From Paraburkholderia phosphatilytica (lineage in GTDB: Bacteria; Pseudomonadota; Gammaproteobacteria; Burkholderiales; Burkholderiaceae), in contig NZ_QQOA01000012.1 of assembly GCF_003443895.1 (NCBI RefSeq), positions 125,294 through 189,293 of the forward strand: DNA of 64,000 nucleotides. The letters are read 5' to 3'. Both the position numbers and the translations under genes were made by a program. Below the pieces are notes generated by a model. It ran no database searches and was not told the origin of the DNA. It saw only the letters and a program-made list of their open reading frames with translations. Of this stretch, positions 30,612 to 39,903 are shown in pieces (position 1 is the first letter of the stretch; each line of letters opens with the position of its first letter).

Positions 30612-31106
30612 TCAGCGTCCGGCAAGGCGCAGGTTCTGCGGCAGCTTGACGACCTGCAAAAAGAAGCCGAGGCGGCGGACGGCCTCGATGAAGGCATCGT
30701 ATTCGACCGGCTTCGTGATGTACACGTTGCAGCCCAGTTCGTAGCACCGCTCGATCTCGCGCGGATCGTCGGTGGTGGTCAGCACGATCACGGGCACCGC
30801 CGCGGTGGCGGGCTCTTCCTTCAGGCGGCGCAGCACCTCGAAGCCATCGACGCGCGGCATCTTCAGATCCAGTAGCACCACGAAGTTGGTCAGCTCCAGG
30901 CGCGGCTTGACGGCGGGGTCCGCCGCGGTCAGCGCGGCCGTGTTCGGCGCCGGTGTGCCGAAGAAGTAGTCGAGCGCTTCCTGGCCGTCGGAAAAGCGCA
31001 CGAAACCGTTTGAAATGCCGGCCCGGCGCAGATTGCGCTCGACGAGCGTCGCATGGCCGTCGTCATCCTCGATCAGTACGATGCCGACCGCGTCCCCGTG
31101 ATTCAT
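30612..31106 (-). CDS. Single-domain response regulator (CheY/Rcp1-like)
   Basis: A 164-residue stand-alone receiver with no output domain. It has acidic residues LIEDDDG, acceptor Asp in VVLLDLKMPRVDG, Thr in VLTTTDD and Lys in YITKPVEYDAF. An insertion after the second helix (YFFGTPAPN...) is typical of the Rcp1-type regulators that partner phytochrome-like and CHASE-type kinases. The start has GGAGG upstream. It lies between the membrane kinase and the hybrid kinase genes, with about 50-bp gaps on each side, and is best seen as their phosphate shuttle. Confidence 0.92.
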   Translation of the reverse strand: MNHGDAVGIVLIEDDDGHATLVERNLRRAGISNGFVRFSDGQEALDYFFGTPAPNTAALTAADPAVKPRLELTNFVVLLDLKMPRVDGFEVLRRLKEEPATAAVPVIVLTTTDDPREIERCYELGCNVYITKPVEYDAFIEAVRRLGFFLQVVKLPQNLRLAGR

Positions 31107-31161
31107 GATGCCTCCGTACCCATTACCTCGTTATCGCCACCGCTCGCGCAACCCGGTCCCG

Positions 31162-32787
31162 TCATGCGCGCCGCATCGCCTGCTCCGGAAGCGCCGCGAA
31201 AAACGTCGAGCCGCGCCCTTCTTCCGATTCGACCCACACCCGTCCGCCCAACCGTTCCACGATACGCCTCACGACCGCCAGGTCGACGCCATCGCCCTGC
31301 GACACGTCGCCATGCAGCCGCTGGAACGCATGAAACATCTTCGGCATGTAGGCGGCTGGAATACCGAGCCCGTTGTCGCGCACATAGTAGGTGCGCGTGC
31401 GGGTGACGTGCGGCTCGCCCGGCGGCTCGGGTTCCAGCGCCCCCACCTCGATCACGCCCGGCCGGCCCGGATCGAGAAAATTCACCGCGTTGCCGATCAG
31501 GCTCGTGAACACCTGGCCGATCGCACCCGGATCGCCCCACGCCGGCGGCAGCTCCTGCAGCTCGATCCGCGCGCCGCGCGAGTCGATCCGCGTCTGCAGC
31601 GAATCGACCACCCGCCGCACCACCTGCCCGACCTGCACCCGCTGCCACTGGTATTCGAGGCGCCCGGCCCGGGAAATCCGCAGCAGCGCCTCGATGATCG
31701 CGGCCGCGCGGGTCACGGCGGAACGCAGAAAGCCGAGCGACTCTTCCACGTCGCCGTCGAGCACCGTGGTGAGCCGCGAGCGTTCCGCGTCCGGCAATCC
31801 GGCCGCGGCGACCGTCGCGCGCAGTTCGTCACACGATACCTGCAACTCCTTCGAAAAACCTTGCAGATTCACGAGCGGCGAGCGCAGATCGTGCGACACG
31901 CTGTAGATGAACATTTCGTTGTCTTGCGTCTCCTGGCGCAGTTCCTCGTTGACCCGCGCCAGCTCCTCCGCGCGCTCTTCCAGCCGGTCTTTCAGCGCCG
32001 CCTGTTCGCGATCCGCGATCCGCAGGCGCGCGGCCGTCTGGTGCAGCACCGCGTCGAGCGCGGAGATTTCGTCGTTTCCGGACAGCGCAACGGTCAGCCG
32101 CTGATCGCTGCCAAGCCGCTTCGCGTTGGCCGTCAGCGCGGCGAGCCGGTTGCCGATGTTGCGCGCGAACAGCAGCGCCGCGACCGCCCACACCAGCATC
32201 GACGCGAGCACTGCCGCCATCAGCGTGAGCTGCTGGCGCTGGCGGTTGCGCGCGAGCGACTCGCTCTGCTGCGTGTTCGCCTGGGATTCGTCGGCGAGAA
32301 ACGCATCCAGTTCGCTGCGAAACGCGGCGACTTCGCTGGGCAGTTCTTCGCCCGTCAGCGGAAACGCCTCCTTCATCTGCGCGGCCGTGAGCGGCGCGGT
32401 CAGATTGTCGAGCCGCTCGCTCAGCGCGGCCACCTTGAGCCGGTACGCCTCGACGTCCGAACGCATCCGCCGCAACCGTTCGATCTGCTGCGCATTGCCC
32501 GCGACCAGTGCTTCGAGCCGCGTCAGCCGGTCGGTCAGTTCGATCCAGACACCGCGCTGGTCGATGAACGACGCATCGCTGACGACGATCGCGGTGCGTA
32601 CCCGCGCCGCTTCGCGTAGCAGCGGGTCGACGAGCGCCGATGCCTGATACAGGACCTGGCGGCTCGTGCTCGCGCCCTGCTCGGCGCGCGCCGTGCGCTG
32701 CTGCGCGTCGAATACCGCGGTGACGAGCGCAAGCTCGATCAGCCCCGGCACGGCAATCAGCAACAGGCCCTTGGTAAGTAGTCTCAT
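31162..32787 (-). CDS. Membrane histidine kinase with CHASE3-like sensor
   Basis: A 541-residue kinase. TM1 is at about residues 5-25, followed by a periplasmic helical domain resembling CHASE3 (LEALVAGNAQQIERLRRMR), TM2 at about 185-210, a HAMP linker and coiled coil, then the HisKA motif YSVSHDLRSPLVNLQGF and an ATPase domain with N box SLIGNAVNFLD and G1 RDNGLGIP. The G2 box reads GDGVDLAVV, where most kinases have GxGxGLA. I chose MRLLTKGLLL (32787); the open frame to 32871 is less likely. It is the first gene of the three-component cluster and the likely input sensor. Confidence 0.9.
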   Translation of the reverse strand: MRLLTKGLLLIAVPGLIELALVTAVFDAQQRTARAEQGASTSRQVLYQASALVDPLLREAARVRTAIVVSDASFIDQRGVWIELTDRLTRLEALVAGNAQQIERLRRMRSDVEAYRLKVAALSERLDNLTAPLTAAQMKEAFPLTGEELPSEVAAFRSELDAFLADESQANTQQSESLARNRQRQQLTLMAAVLASMLVWAVAALLFARNIGNRLAALTANAKRLGSDQRLTVALSGNDEISALDAVLHQTAARLRIADREQAALKDRLEERAEELARVNEELRQETQDNEMFIYSVSHDLRSPLVNLQGFSKELQVSCDELRATVAAAGLPDAERSRLTTVLDGDVEESLGFLRSAVTRAAAIIEALLRISRAGRLEYQWQRVQVGQVVRRVVDSLQTRIDSRGARIELQELPPAWGDPGAIGQVFTSLIGNAVNFLDPGRPGVIEVGALEPEPPGEPHVTRTRTYYVRDNGLGIPAAYMPKMFHAFQRLHGDVSQGDGVDLAVVRRIVERLGGRVWVESEEGRGSTFFAALPEQAMRRA

Positions 32788-33213
32788 GTCCGCTCGTAGC
32801 GCGTCGATGCCCTGAAAGCAACAATGGCCGAGGTTCGATCCGATTGCGTACGAATTCAGAGGCCGGGCCATTATCGACGCGAATCAGCCTGATTTCAACG
32901 TCACGCATGCAAGAGTTCCCACATGGGCTTACCCACATTTCGCGACGTTTTTTTTACGGTGTCGGAATCCTTTGCGCGACGCATGCGACTATGATGGAAC
33001 GTGATGGAACGGAATGCGGAAGCCGTAAGCACGACGGCGCATCCACGGCAGTGCGGCAGGTTCGTTGCGAATTGCTGCTGCGCACTGAAACGCGCGATCA
33101 CCGTGAATACGGCATTTTCGTATGCTATAAAAGATCGACGTGCGGCGCGCGAAGCCGGGAGTGGTCGCATGAGGACGCTGCGTTTCTTGCAATTCTTTTT
33201 CAGGCGAATTTTT
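32788..33213. other. Divergent intergenic region, sensor kinase/unknown gene
   Basis: This 426-bp region is clearly AT-richer than its surroundings. It holds a tandem GATGGAACGT/GATGGAACGG at about 32994-33013 and an AT-rich TATGCTATAAAAG (33120-33132) that may be a -10 region for the plus-strand gene. No gene recognised. Confidence 0.5.
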
Positions 33214-33666
33214 ATGTCCTTCCCGAAAAAGCGTAAACGCGCAAAGGTGGACGGCGACGAGTCGTTCCTCGCCGTGCTACGTCACTTCAAGCCCTTCGGT
33301 CAGCTCGACACCAAGATCGCGCGCGCCCGGGCGCAGGATGAACCCGTGCTGTACGCCCACGCGCTGCCGGGCCTCGACGTGCTCCTGTGCAGCGTGCGCG
33401 GCGCGCAACCTCCCTATCCGGCCACGGCGGAGCTGCGCCGCCGCTGCATCGAATCGATCGCGAATGCGCTGGAGCAGCCGCTCGACGGGCTCGAGAACGG
33501 CGGCTACTGGTACGAAGCGGATGGCTTCGGCTTCCTCGTGTTCGCGAGCCGCGCGCGCACCCGCGTGCTGCACGAGTTTGGCGCCACGCGCGCGGCAGGC
33601 GCCGTACGGCGCGGCGTGCGGCGGCAGGATGCAGCGGGCGACGCGACGCCGCGTTCGCTACGCTAG
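33214..33666 (+). CDS. Conserved-looking protein of unknown function
   Basis: A 150-residue protein that I do not recognise. It starts MSFPKKRKRAKVDGDE, a strongly basic N-terminus, continues as a compact alpha/beta-like sequence (YAHALPGLDVLLCS, GYWYEADGFGFLVFAS) and ends in an Arg-rich tail. No signal peptide or membrane segment. The ATG at 33214 has only AGGCG upstream; an in-frame ATG at 33169 would add MRTLRFLQFFFRR, which could instead be a poor membrane anchor. A good intrinsic terminator follows at 33704-33725, and third-position G/C bias supports coding. Confidence 0.65.
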   Translation: MSFPKKRKRAKVDGDESFLAVLRHFKPFGQLDTKIARARAQDEPVLYAHALPGLDVLLCSVRGAQPPYPATAELRRRCIESIANALEQPLDGLENGGYWYEADGFGFLVFASRARTRVLHEFGATRAAGAVRRGVRRQDAAGDATPRSLR

Positions 33667-33703
33667 CGCCGCCTTCCTTTGCTTCGGGTAGCTGGGTCGA
33701 GAT

Positions 33704-33733
33704 AACGCCGGATACGTCCGGCGTTTTGTTTTG
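33704..33733 (+). terminator. Terminator after the unknown gene
   Basis: Arms AACGCCGGA (33704-33712) and TCCGGCGTT (33717-33725) have a 4-nt loop, followed by TTGTTTTG. It lies about 40 bp after the stop codon at 33666. Confidence 0.85.
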
Positions 33734-33818
33734 GTGCGCCCTGGTGCGCGTTCGTGCCGCGAGCGCAATCCGCGCGCGGCCACGGCCCAACATCAGGCTC
33801 GTAGCCGGCGCAACGTCC

Positions 33819-36305
33819 TCAAGGCTTCGAGTAATCCGCTGTGTTGCCGGTGTTGGCCGGCACGGCTGCAGTGCCCCGCGTCGTACCTTGCCCAGCTTGG
33901 GTGCCCTTGCGTGCAGGCGCCGACGCCGCGCCCGGCATCGAAGCGCCCGCCGGCGCCTTTTCCTTGACGCCCGGCGGCGGCGCGGTCGTGCGTTCGGCGC
34001 TGATCTGCTGCATCAGCGTATCGCACGGCAGACCCTTGTTGTTGCTCGGCGCAATCAGCGGAATCAGCGCGGCGAACGGGTTGATGATGCCGAGGCCGAC
34101 CATCGCGCCGCCCCGCAGCGCGAGCGCGGCGGCATCCACGCCCACATGCGGATTCTTGAACGTGCCCTTCACGTAGAGCGGCGAGCGCAGCGAGAAGATG
34201 CGGAAGCCCTTCGTATGCGGATGGATCTTCAGGTCCATCGCCTCGTCCTTCAGGTTCACGGTGCCGTCCACATTGATCACCGCGTCGTCGGTATCGAGCG
34301 CGAACACGCGCGAATCGAGCACGCCGTCGGTGTCGACGAAATCCGTCGCGGCGCAGTTGATCTTCACATCGCGGCTGCCGAAGAGCTTCTCGTACACGAC
34401 GTTCGCGACGTTGAGCCCCGCGGCCTCCATCAGGATGAGGTCGATCTCGCCCTGCGTGACCAGCGTCTTGACCTCGCCGTTCGAACTCGCCGCGAGCGCC
34501 GCCGGCGAATTGCCGGTGGCGGACAGCGTGGCGTCGCCGTTGATCTCGCCGAGCGCGTTCTGCATCGTCTTGAAGCCGGGGAACAGCTGCCTCAGCTTCA
34601 GGTGGCGCGCCTCGGTCGAGAAGCGGCCCTTCAGCGGCGTCGTGCTGCCGTCGAGCTGGATGTTCGATGCGAGCGTGCCGCCCGCGACGCCGAAGCGCAA
34701 CGGTTCGAGCGACAGCACGCCATCGTTCATGATCACGTGCGTGTAGAGATCGGTGATCGGCAGGTTTTCGTTCTTGACGATGCGCCGCCCGGTGAACTTC
34801 ACGTCGACGTCGATCGCTTTCCAGCGGTCGGTCTTGAACGTTTCAACCGGCAACGCGCGATCCGACGGCTGATGGGTCGTATCGCCGCGCTTCGCCTTGC
34901 TCGCGTTCGAATCGGCGCCGATGATCGGCGCGAGATCGGAGAACTGAAGCAGGTTCGACACGACCTCGCCTTCCAGCTTCGGACGCGGCGAGCGCTGGTA
35001 GTACGTGACCGTGCCGTTCAGATCGCTGCCGCCCACCCGGCCTGTAAAATTTTCATAGCGGAACACGCTCGCGCCCGGCTTGAAATTGCCGGTCAGGTGG
35101 CCTTCCGTGGCATACGGCGGCGTTTCGGGCAAGGTCACGCCGGTCAGCGAGTAGAGATGCGCGAGGCTCACGCCCTGTAGCCAGAGCCGCAAGTCCACTG
35201 CGGCGAGATGCGCGGGGTCGGTGAGCGTGCCGACCAGCGCGACGTGCAGATCGCCCGCCTTCACGTCGGCCTGCACCGGGAACGGGCGGTTCGCGTCCTG
35301 CAGCGCGAGCACGCCGCCGACCTTGCCGCTGCCCGACACCGGCGTATGGTTGTAGGTGCCCTTCACGGTCCAGCCGAGCGCATAGAGCGGAATCGACTGC
35401 TGCACTGCCGTGCCGCTCGCCGACGACGCCGTGCCCGACCCGCTCACCGCGGCATCCGCCGTAGCGGCGCCGCTCGACACGGTGCCCGACGCAGCCGTCG
35501 CCGCGGAGGCACCGATCGCGCCGACACCGGACGCCGCGGAAGCCGAAGCCACCGGTACACCTGAAGCACCGGACGCCGCAGAAGCCGCAGCAGCCGACGC
35601 CGCCTTCGCCTCCGACGCAACCTGCGCCTCGAGCCGCTTCTCGCCTTGTTTGCCGACCACCTGAGCCGAGCTGCTGCGCGACGCAGCTTCCTGCTGCTTC
35701 ATCACGTCGCCGATCGGGATCGGCTGGCCGAGCGTGTCGATGCCCACTTCGACGCTGGTCTTCGACTTCGCGTCGTCCACCGTCACGTTGCCCTTCGCGA
35801 ACTCGATATCATGCAGATCGAGTTTCCATTCGGACGGCCCGGACGACGCCGGCAGCTTGAACGTCCAGTTGTCGCGGCCATCGATCAAGCGTTCGACGTC
35901 CACCGAAGGATTGACGAGGTTGATGGCCGGAATCACGATGTCGTGCACGAGCAAGGGCAGCACCTCGACCTGGAAGTCGATCTCGTCCAGCGTCGCGAAG
36001 TGCGGGCGCTTCGTCCAGTCGGGATTGCCAACCGTAATGTTCTGCGCGGAAAATCGCGGCCAGGGCACCCATGCACGCCAGCCCGTTTCACCCACCGGAT
36101 GCTTCCAGCCCACCTTCAGGTCGCCGTTGATCGCGAAGGGCCGGCCGATGGCCTCGGTGACTTTTTCGTCGATGTAAGGACGGGCCCGGTTCCAGTCGAA
36201 CGTGAGTATGAACACCACGACGATCGCAATCAGCACCATCAGCAGCGCGAGTAGCCACAGAAGCGTTTTACCGATGCGTTTTCCGATGCTGCCTGCCCAT
36301 GCCAT
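33819..36305 (-). CDS. AsmA-family inner-membrane protein
   Basis: An 828-residue protein anchored by one N-terminal membrane segment (about residues 14-37, LLWLLALLMVLIAIVVVF), with the rest periplasmic. The start region FDWNRARPYIDEKVTEAIGRPFAINGDL is the AsmA hallmark; AsmA-like proteins are thought to form lipid-conducting grooves between membranes. The C-terminal AsmA_2 region ends near GVDAAALALRGGAMVGLG. Two low-complexity parts stand out: an Ala/Ser/Gly-rich insertion of about 100 residues (roughly 220-320) and a Pro/Ala-rich C-terminal tail. The start at 36305 is preceded by GGAG; the open frame continues to 36383. Confidence 0.88.
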   Translation of the reverse strand: MAWAGSIGKRIGKTLLWLLALLMVLIAIVVVFILTFDWNRARPYIDEKVTEAIGRPFAINGDLKVGWKHPVGETGWRAWVPWPRFSAQNITVGNPDWTKRPHFATLDEIDFQVEVLPLLVHDIVIPAINLVNPSVDVERLIDGRDNWTFKLPASSGPSEWKLDLHDIEFAKGNVTVDDAKSKTSVEVGIDTLGQPIPIGDVMKQQEAASRSSSAQVVGKQGEKRLEAQVASEAKAASAAAASAASGASGVPVASASAASGVGAIGASAATAASGTVSSGAATADAAVSGSGTASSASGTAVQQSIPLYALGWTVKGTYNHTPVSGSGKVGGVLALQDANRPFPVQADVKAGDLHVALVGTLTDPAHLAAVDLRLWLQGVSLAHLYSLTGVTLPETPPYATEGHLTGNFKPGASVFRYENFTGRVGGSDLNGTVTYYQRSPRPKLEGEVVSNLLQFSDLAPIIGADSNASKAKRGDTTHQPSDRALPVETFKTDRWKAIDVDVKFTGRRIVKNENLPITDLYTHVIMNDGVLSLEPLRFGVAGGTLASNIQLDGSTTPLKGRFSTEARHLKLRQLFPGFKTMQNALGEINGDATLSATGNSPAALAASSNGEVKTLVTQGEIDLILMEAAGLNVANVVYEKLFGSRDVKINCAATDFVDTDGVLDSRVFALDTDDAVINVDGTVNLKDEAMDLKIHPHTKGFRIFSLRSPLYVKGTFKNPHVGVDAAALALRGGAMVGLGIINPFAALIPLIAPSNNKGLPCDTLMQQISAERTTAPPPGVKEKAPAGASMPGAASAPARKGTQAGQGTTRGTAAVPANTGNTADYSKP

Positions 36306-36430
36306 GAAGACGCTCCGCCATGTCGTTCGTGCGTCGCGGGTACGCATATCGTGTGCCCGACGCGACGCAATGTTGCGGGTCAATCCCGTGTGTGGCGCAC
36401 TCTGCGCCTCCCTCTTCCATCTGTGATGCC

Positions 36431-37258
36431 ATGACCGAAACTCCGATCATCGACGCCGAAGGCATCACGCGGCGCGACCGCGAACGCGACCGTACGCTGC
36501 TGCATCCCACGCGCTTCGCGCTGCACGGCGGCGAGCGCGTCGCCATCACGGGCCCGTCGGGCTCGGGCAAGAGCGTGCTGCTGCGCACGCTCGCGATGCT
36601 CGATCCGCTCGACGCGGGCCGTATCGCATGGCTCGGCGAAACCGTCTCGCGCGCAACCATTCCGCGCTACCGCCGTCATGTCGCGTACATCCGCCAGCGG
36701 CCCGCGATGCTCGACGGCACCGTCGAAGACAACCTGCGCTATCCGTACTCGCTCGCCGTGTATCGCGACGTGAGCTTCGATCGCGCCCGCGCCGCCGAAC
36801 TCGCGAGCAAGGCGGGACGCGGCACAGGCTTCCTCGACCAGAGCGCGAGCGAGCTGTCCGGCGGCGAAGCGCAGATCGCCGCGCTGATCCGCGTGCTGCA
36901 GCTCGACCCCGACGTGCTGCTGCTCGACGAGCCCACCGCGTCGCTCGACCCTGCATCGTCGCAGGCGATCGAGTCGCTCGTCAACGCATGGTTCGCCGCG
37001 GGCAACCGGCCGCGCGCATCGATCTGGGTCTCGCACGACCCGGCGCAGTCGAAGCGCATGAGCGAGCGGCGCCTGACGATGCGGGCCGGCACGCTGAGCG
37101 ATGAAGCGAGCGACCAGCAGAACGAACAACCAGACAACCAACCGGGCGACGATCATAACGCATCGAATACCGGACCAGCCTCCGACGCTTTGCGCATGAC
37201 TACGGCGAACGAAACGACGCATCGCGCATCGGGCGAAACACAGGGAGGCGCGCAATGA
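36431..37258 (+). CDS. fetA: ABC transporter ATPase, FetA/YbbL type
   Basis: A 275-residue cytosolic ATPase with Walker A TGPSGSGKS, signature LSGGEAQIAAL and Walker [13 protein letters not shown]. Its stop codon overlaps the start of a FetB-type permease (ATGA at 37255-37258), so they form a two-gene exporter. In E. coli FetAB exports iron and improves resistance to oxidative stress; that role is inferred here. The C-terminal 55 residues after the ATPase core are Gln/Asn/Thr-rich and poorly conserved. No ribosome site is evident before the ATG at 36431, but the upstream frame lacks coding character. Confidence 0.88.
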   Translation: MTETPIIDAEGITRRDRERDRTLLHPTRFALHGGERVAITGPSGSGKSVLLRTLAMLDPLDAGRIAWLGETVSRATIPRYRRHVAYIRQRPAMLDGTVEDNLRYPYSLAVYRDVSFDRARAAELASKAGRGTGFLDQSASELSGGEAQIAALIRVLQLDPDVLLLDEPTASLDPASSQAIESLVNAWFAAGNRPRASIWVSHDPAQSKRMSERRLTMRAGTLSDEASDQQNEQPDNQPGDDHNASNTGPASDALRMTTANETTHRASGETQGGAQ

Positions 37259-38076
37259 AAGGCGTGCTGCAGGACCTGAGTCTCTGGGACGTCGGACTCG
37301 CGGCGCTGTTGATCGTCGTGAACGGCGCGCTCTCGGTCGCGCTGAAGCTCGACCTCGAACGAAAACTCGCGTGGGCCGCGCTGCGGACGATCACCCAGCT
37401 GCTCGCGATCGGCTATGTGCTCGGCTGGGTGTTCAGCTACGGCCGCTGGTTCGTCGTGCTGCCGCTGATGATCGTGATGACGCTGATTGCCGGCTTCGCA
37501 GGCGCGCAACGTGGCGCGCGCACTTACCTGGGGCAGCGCGTGGACAGCATCGCGTCGATCTGGGTCAGCTCATGGCTGATCGGCGCGGTGGGACTCTTCG
37601 TGATCATCCGCATTCATCCGTGGTACGAGCCGCAATATGCGATCCCGATCCTCGGGATGATTCTCGGCAACACGTTGACGGGCGTGTCGCTCGGCATCGA
37701 ACGGATGACGGAAGAGCTGACCGCGCGGCGCGATCGCGTCGACATGGCGCTAGCGCTCGGCGCGACGCGCTGGGAAGCCGCGCAAGGCCCCGCGCGCGAA
37801 GCGGTGCGCGCGGGCATGATCCCGACGCTGAACCAGATGGCGGTGGTGGGCGTGGTCAGCCTGCCCGGCATGATGACGGGCCAGGTGCTCGCGGGTCAGT
37901 CGCCTTTGCAGGCGGTGCGCTATCAGATCGTGATCATGTTCCTGATCGCGGCTTCGTCGGCGCTCGGCACCGTTGGCGCAGTGCTGCTCACGTGGAGCCG
38001 GCTGTTCTCGAAGGAGCACCGCTTTCTCGCGACGCGGCTGGTCGAGCGCACGCGCGCGAAACGCGCCACTGGTTGA
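37255..38076 (+). CDS. fetB: Iron-export-type ABC permease FetB/YbbM
   Basis: A 273-residue membrane protein of the UPF0014/FetB family with about seven hydrophobic segments. The family motif ALGATRWEAAQGPAREAVRAG (cytoplasmic, ATPase-contacting) is followed by MIPTLNQMAVVGVVSLPGMMTGQ. It is translationally coupled to fetA through a 4-bp ATGA overlap. It converges with an exported-protein gene 42 bp downstream. Confidence 0.92.
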   Translation: MKGVLQDLSLWDVGLAALLIVVNGALSVALKLDLERKLAWAALRTITQLLAIGYVLGWVFSYGRWFVVLPLMIVMTLIAGFAGAQRGARTYLGQRVDSIASIWVSSWLIGAVGLFVIIRIHPWYEPQYAIPILGMILGNTLTGVSLGIERMTEELTARRDRVDMALALGATRWEAAQGPAREAVRAGMIPTLNQMAVVGVVSLPGMMTGQVLAGQSPLQAVRYQIVIMFLIAASSALGTVGAVLLTWSRLFSKEHRFLATRLVERTRAKRATG

Positions 38077-38118
38077 GCACGCAGCGAAATCAGAGCGCCC
38101 GACAGGTACAGCGAGCCA

Positions 38119-38661
38119 CTAGCGCTTCGCCGATACCGCGACCTGTGTGCCATCGGTGAGCGACACGGTCTTCACGCTGCCGTTGGTCGGCATCGTGAAG
38201 TGCAGGATCTGGCTGAAGGTCGTTGCGTTCGGGCAGGTCAGCGTCTTGCCGTTCGCGGTCACGGATTTCGTGCCCTTCGGCGTCTGCGCCTGGAAGCTGA
38301 TCTGCACGGTCGCGACGCCGTCTTTCGCGACGACCGGCGCAACGCGCACCTGGATCTGGCGGATCATCTTGCCGTTCGCGTCGACAGGCAGCGACGAGTA
38401 GTCCGGACAATCCTCAGTGGCCGCCACGGGGCCGCCCGGCGGTACGGTCTTCCATGTGTAGTCGTCGGACTGGCCCGAGCGGATCGTGCGCGTGTCCTGC
38501 GCGTTGCCGAAGACTTTCGACGTGACCTTGACCGTGTACTGGATCGGTCCGTCCGTTGCAGCTTGCGATGTGACCGTGATCGGCGTGGCGGCCTGCGCTG
38601 CCGAAGCCATCATGCATGCGATACCAGCACTGACCGTTACGACGTGGAGTCTGAAGCTCAT
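38119..38661 (-). CDS. Exported protein of unknown function
   Basis: A 180-residue protein with a clear Sec signal (residues about 1-24, cleavage after AQAA) and a beta-rich mature part with two cysteines (EDCPDYSS, TLTCPNAT) that could form a disulfide in the periplasm. No membrane segment after the signal. The ATG at 38661 has GAGGTG upstream, so I reject the longer frame. I do not recognise a characterised family. It sits alone, converging with fetB. Confidence 0.78.
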   Translation of the reverse strand: MSFRLHVVTVSAGIACMMASAAQAATPITVTSQAATDGPIQYTVKVTSKVFGNAQDTRTIRSGQSDDYTWKTVPPGGPVAATEDCPDYSSLPVDANGKMIRQIQVRVAPVVAKDGVATVQISFQAQTPKGTKSVTANGKTLTCPNATTFSQILHFTMPTNGSVKTVSLTDGTQVAVSAKR

Positions 38662-38886
38662 GGCTGTCACCTCGTTGTTGTGCCGCGGCGCCAGATGACG
38701 ATGCTGTGACGCACTGCGTCCGCACTTCATCGTCACGCGCCGGGTGCCTGATGCAGCACCAGTCTAACTCCGCGCGCGAGATTGCGGATCGTCTGCGGAT
38801 TGGGTGTTAACCCGGTCGCACGACGATCCGCAACGCGTCACGGCAACGCACATCGTATTGCAACGAATCGCCATGTCCTGACAGGC

Positions 38887-39903
38887 TCAGAAACCGCTCA
38901 GCACCAGCTTGCCGATCGCGCGTCCCTCTTCAAGCATCTGGTGCGCGCGCCGCAGGTTCTGCGCGTTGGTGGTGCCGAGATTCTCGCCGAGTGTGGTGCG
39001 CAGCTTGCCCGCATCGACGAGCCGCGCCACTTCGGTCAGGAGCTTGTGCTGCTCGATCATGTCGGGCGTGCCGAACATCGAGCGCGTAAACATGAACTCC
39101 CAGTGAAACGCACCGCTCTTCGCCTTCAGCAGTTCGACGGGCAGCGGCTTCGCGTTCTCGACGATCGTCGCGATGCCGCCCTGCGGACGGATCGCGGCCG
39201 CCGCTGCCGGGAAATGGCGGTCGGTGTCGTTGAACATCAGCACGTAGTCGACGGTGTCGTGCCCGAGCGCCTTCAGTTGCGCAGGGATGTCCTTGAAGTG
39301 ATCGACGATGTGATCCGCGCCGAGCGAGGTCGCCCACTTCGCCGATTCGGGCCGCGACGCCGTCGCGATCACGGTGAGCTTCGCGACCTGCTTCGCAAGC
39401 TGGATGCCGATCGAACCCACGCCGCCCGCGCCGCCGATGATCAGCACCGTGCGCCCTTCGTCGCGGCCTTCCGGCGACACGCCGAGGCGATCGAACAGCG
39501 CCTCCCATGCGGTAATCGCGGTGAGCGGCAACGCGGCGGCCTGCGCGAAGTCGAGCGACTGCGGCTTGTGCCCGACGATGCGTTCGTCGACGAGATGGAA
39601 CTCGCTGTTCGCGCCCGGCCGCGTGATGCTGCCGGCATAGAACACCGGATCGCCGACCTTGAACAGCGTGACGTCCGGGCCGACGGCCGATACCGTGCCG
39701 GCCGCATCCCAACCGAGCACGCGCGGCGTGTCCTCGACCTTGTCCTTCGGCGCGCGGACCTTGTAGTCGACGGGGTTCACCGCGATCGCCTCGATCTTCA
39801 CGAGCAGATCGTGTCCGGTGGGTTGCGGCGTGTCGATCTCGACGTCGACGAGCGATTCAGGATCGGTGATGGGCAGATAGCGATACAGGCCGATGGCTTT
39901 CAT
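38887..39903 (-). CDS. Zinc-type alcohol dehydrogenase-like protein (MDR family)
   Basis: A 338-residue medium-chain dehydrogenase/reductase. The GroES-like N-terminal half contains AIAVNPVDYKVR and LGWDAAGTVSAVG. The NADP-binding motif is IIGGAGGVGSIGIQLA (about 155-170). The zinc-ligand cysteines of classical alcohol dehydrogenases are absent, so it is probably an NADPH-dependent quinone or enal reductase. The start MKAIGLYRYL is conserved in the family and GGAG lies upstream. A LysR gene diverges from it across a 145-bp region with three TTTCNGAAA boxes, which suggests direct control by that regulator. Confidence 0.9.
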   Translation of the reverse strand: MKAIGLYRYLPITDPESLVDVEIDTPQPTGHDLLVKIEAIAVNPVDYKVRAPKDKVEDTPRVLGWDAAGTVSAVGPDVTLFKVGDPVFYAGSITRPGANSEFHLVDERIVGHKPQSLDFAQAAALPLTAITAWEALFDRLGVSPEGRDEGRTVLIIGGAGGVGSIGIQLAKQVAKLTVIATASRPESAKWATSLGADHIVDHFKDIPAQLKALGHDTVDYVLMFNDTDRHFPAAAAAIRPQGGIATIVENAKPLPVELLKAKSGAFHWEFMFTRSMFGTPDMIEQHKLLTEVARLVDAGKLRTTLGENLGTTNAQNLRRAHQMLEEGRAIGKLVLSGF

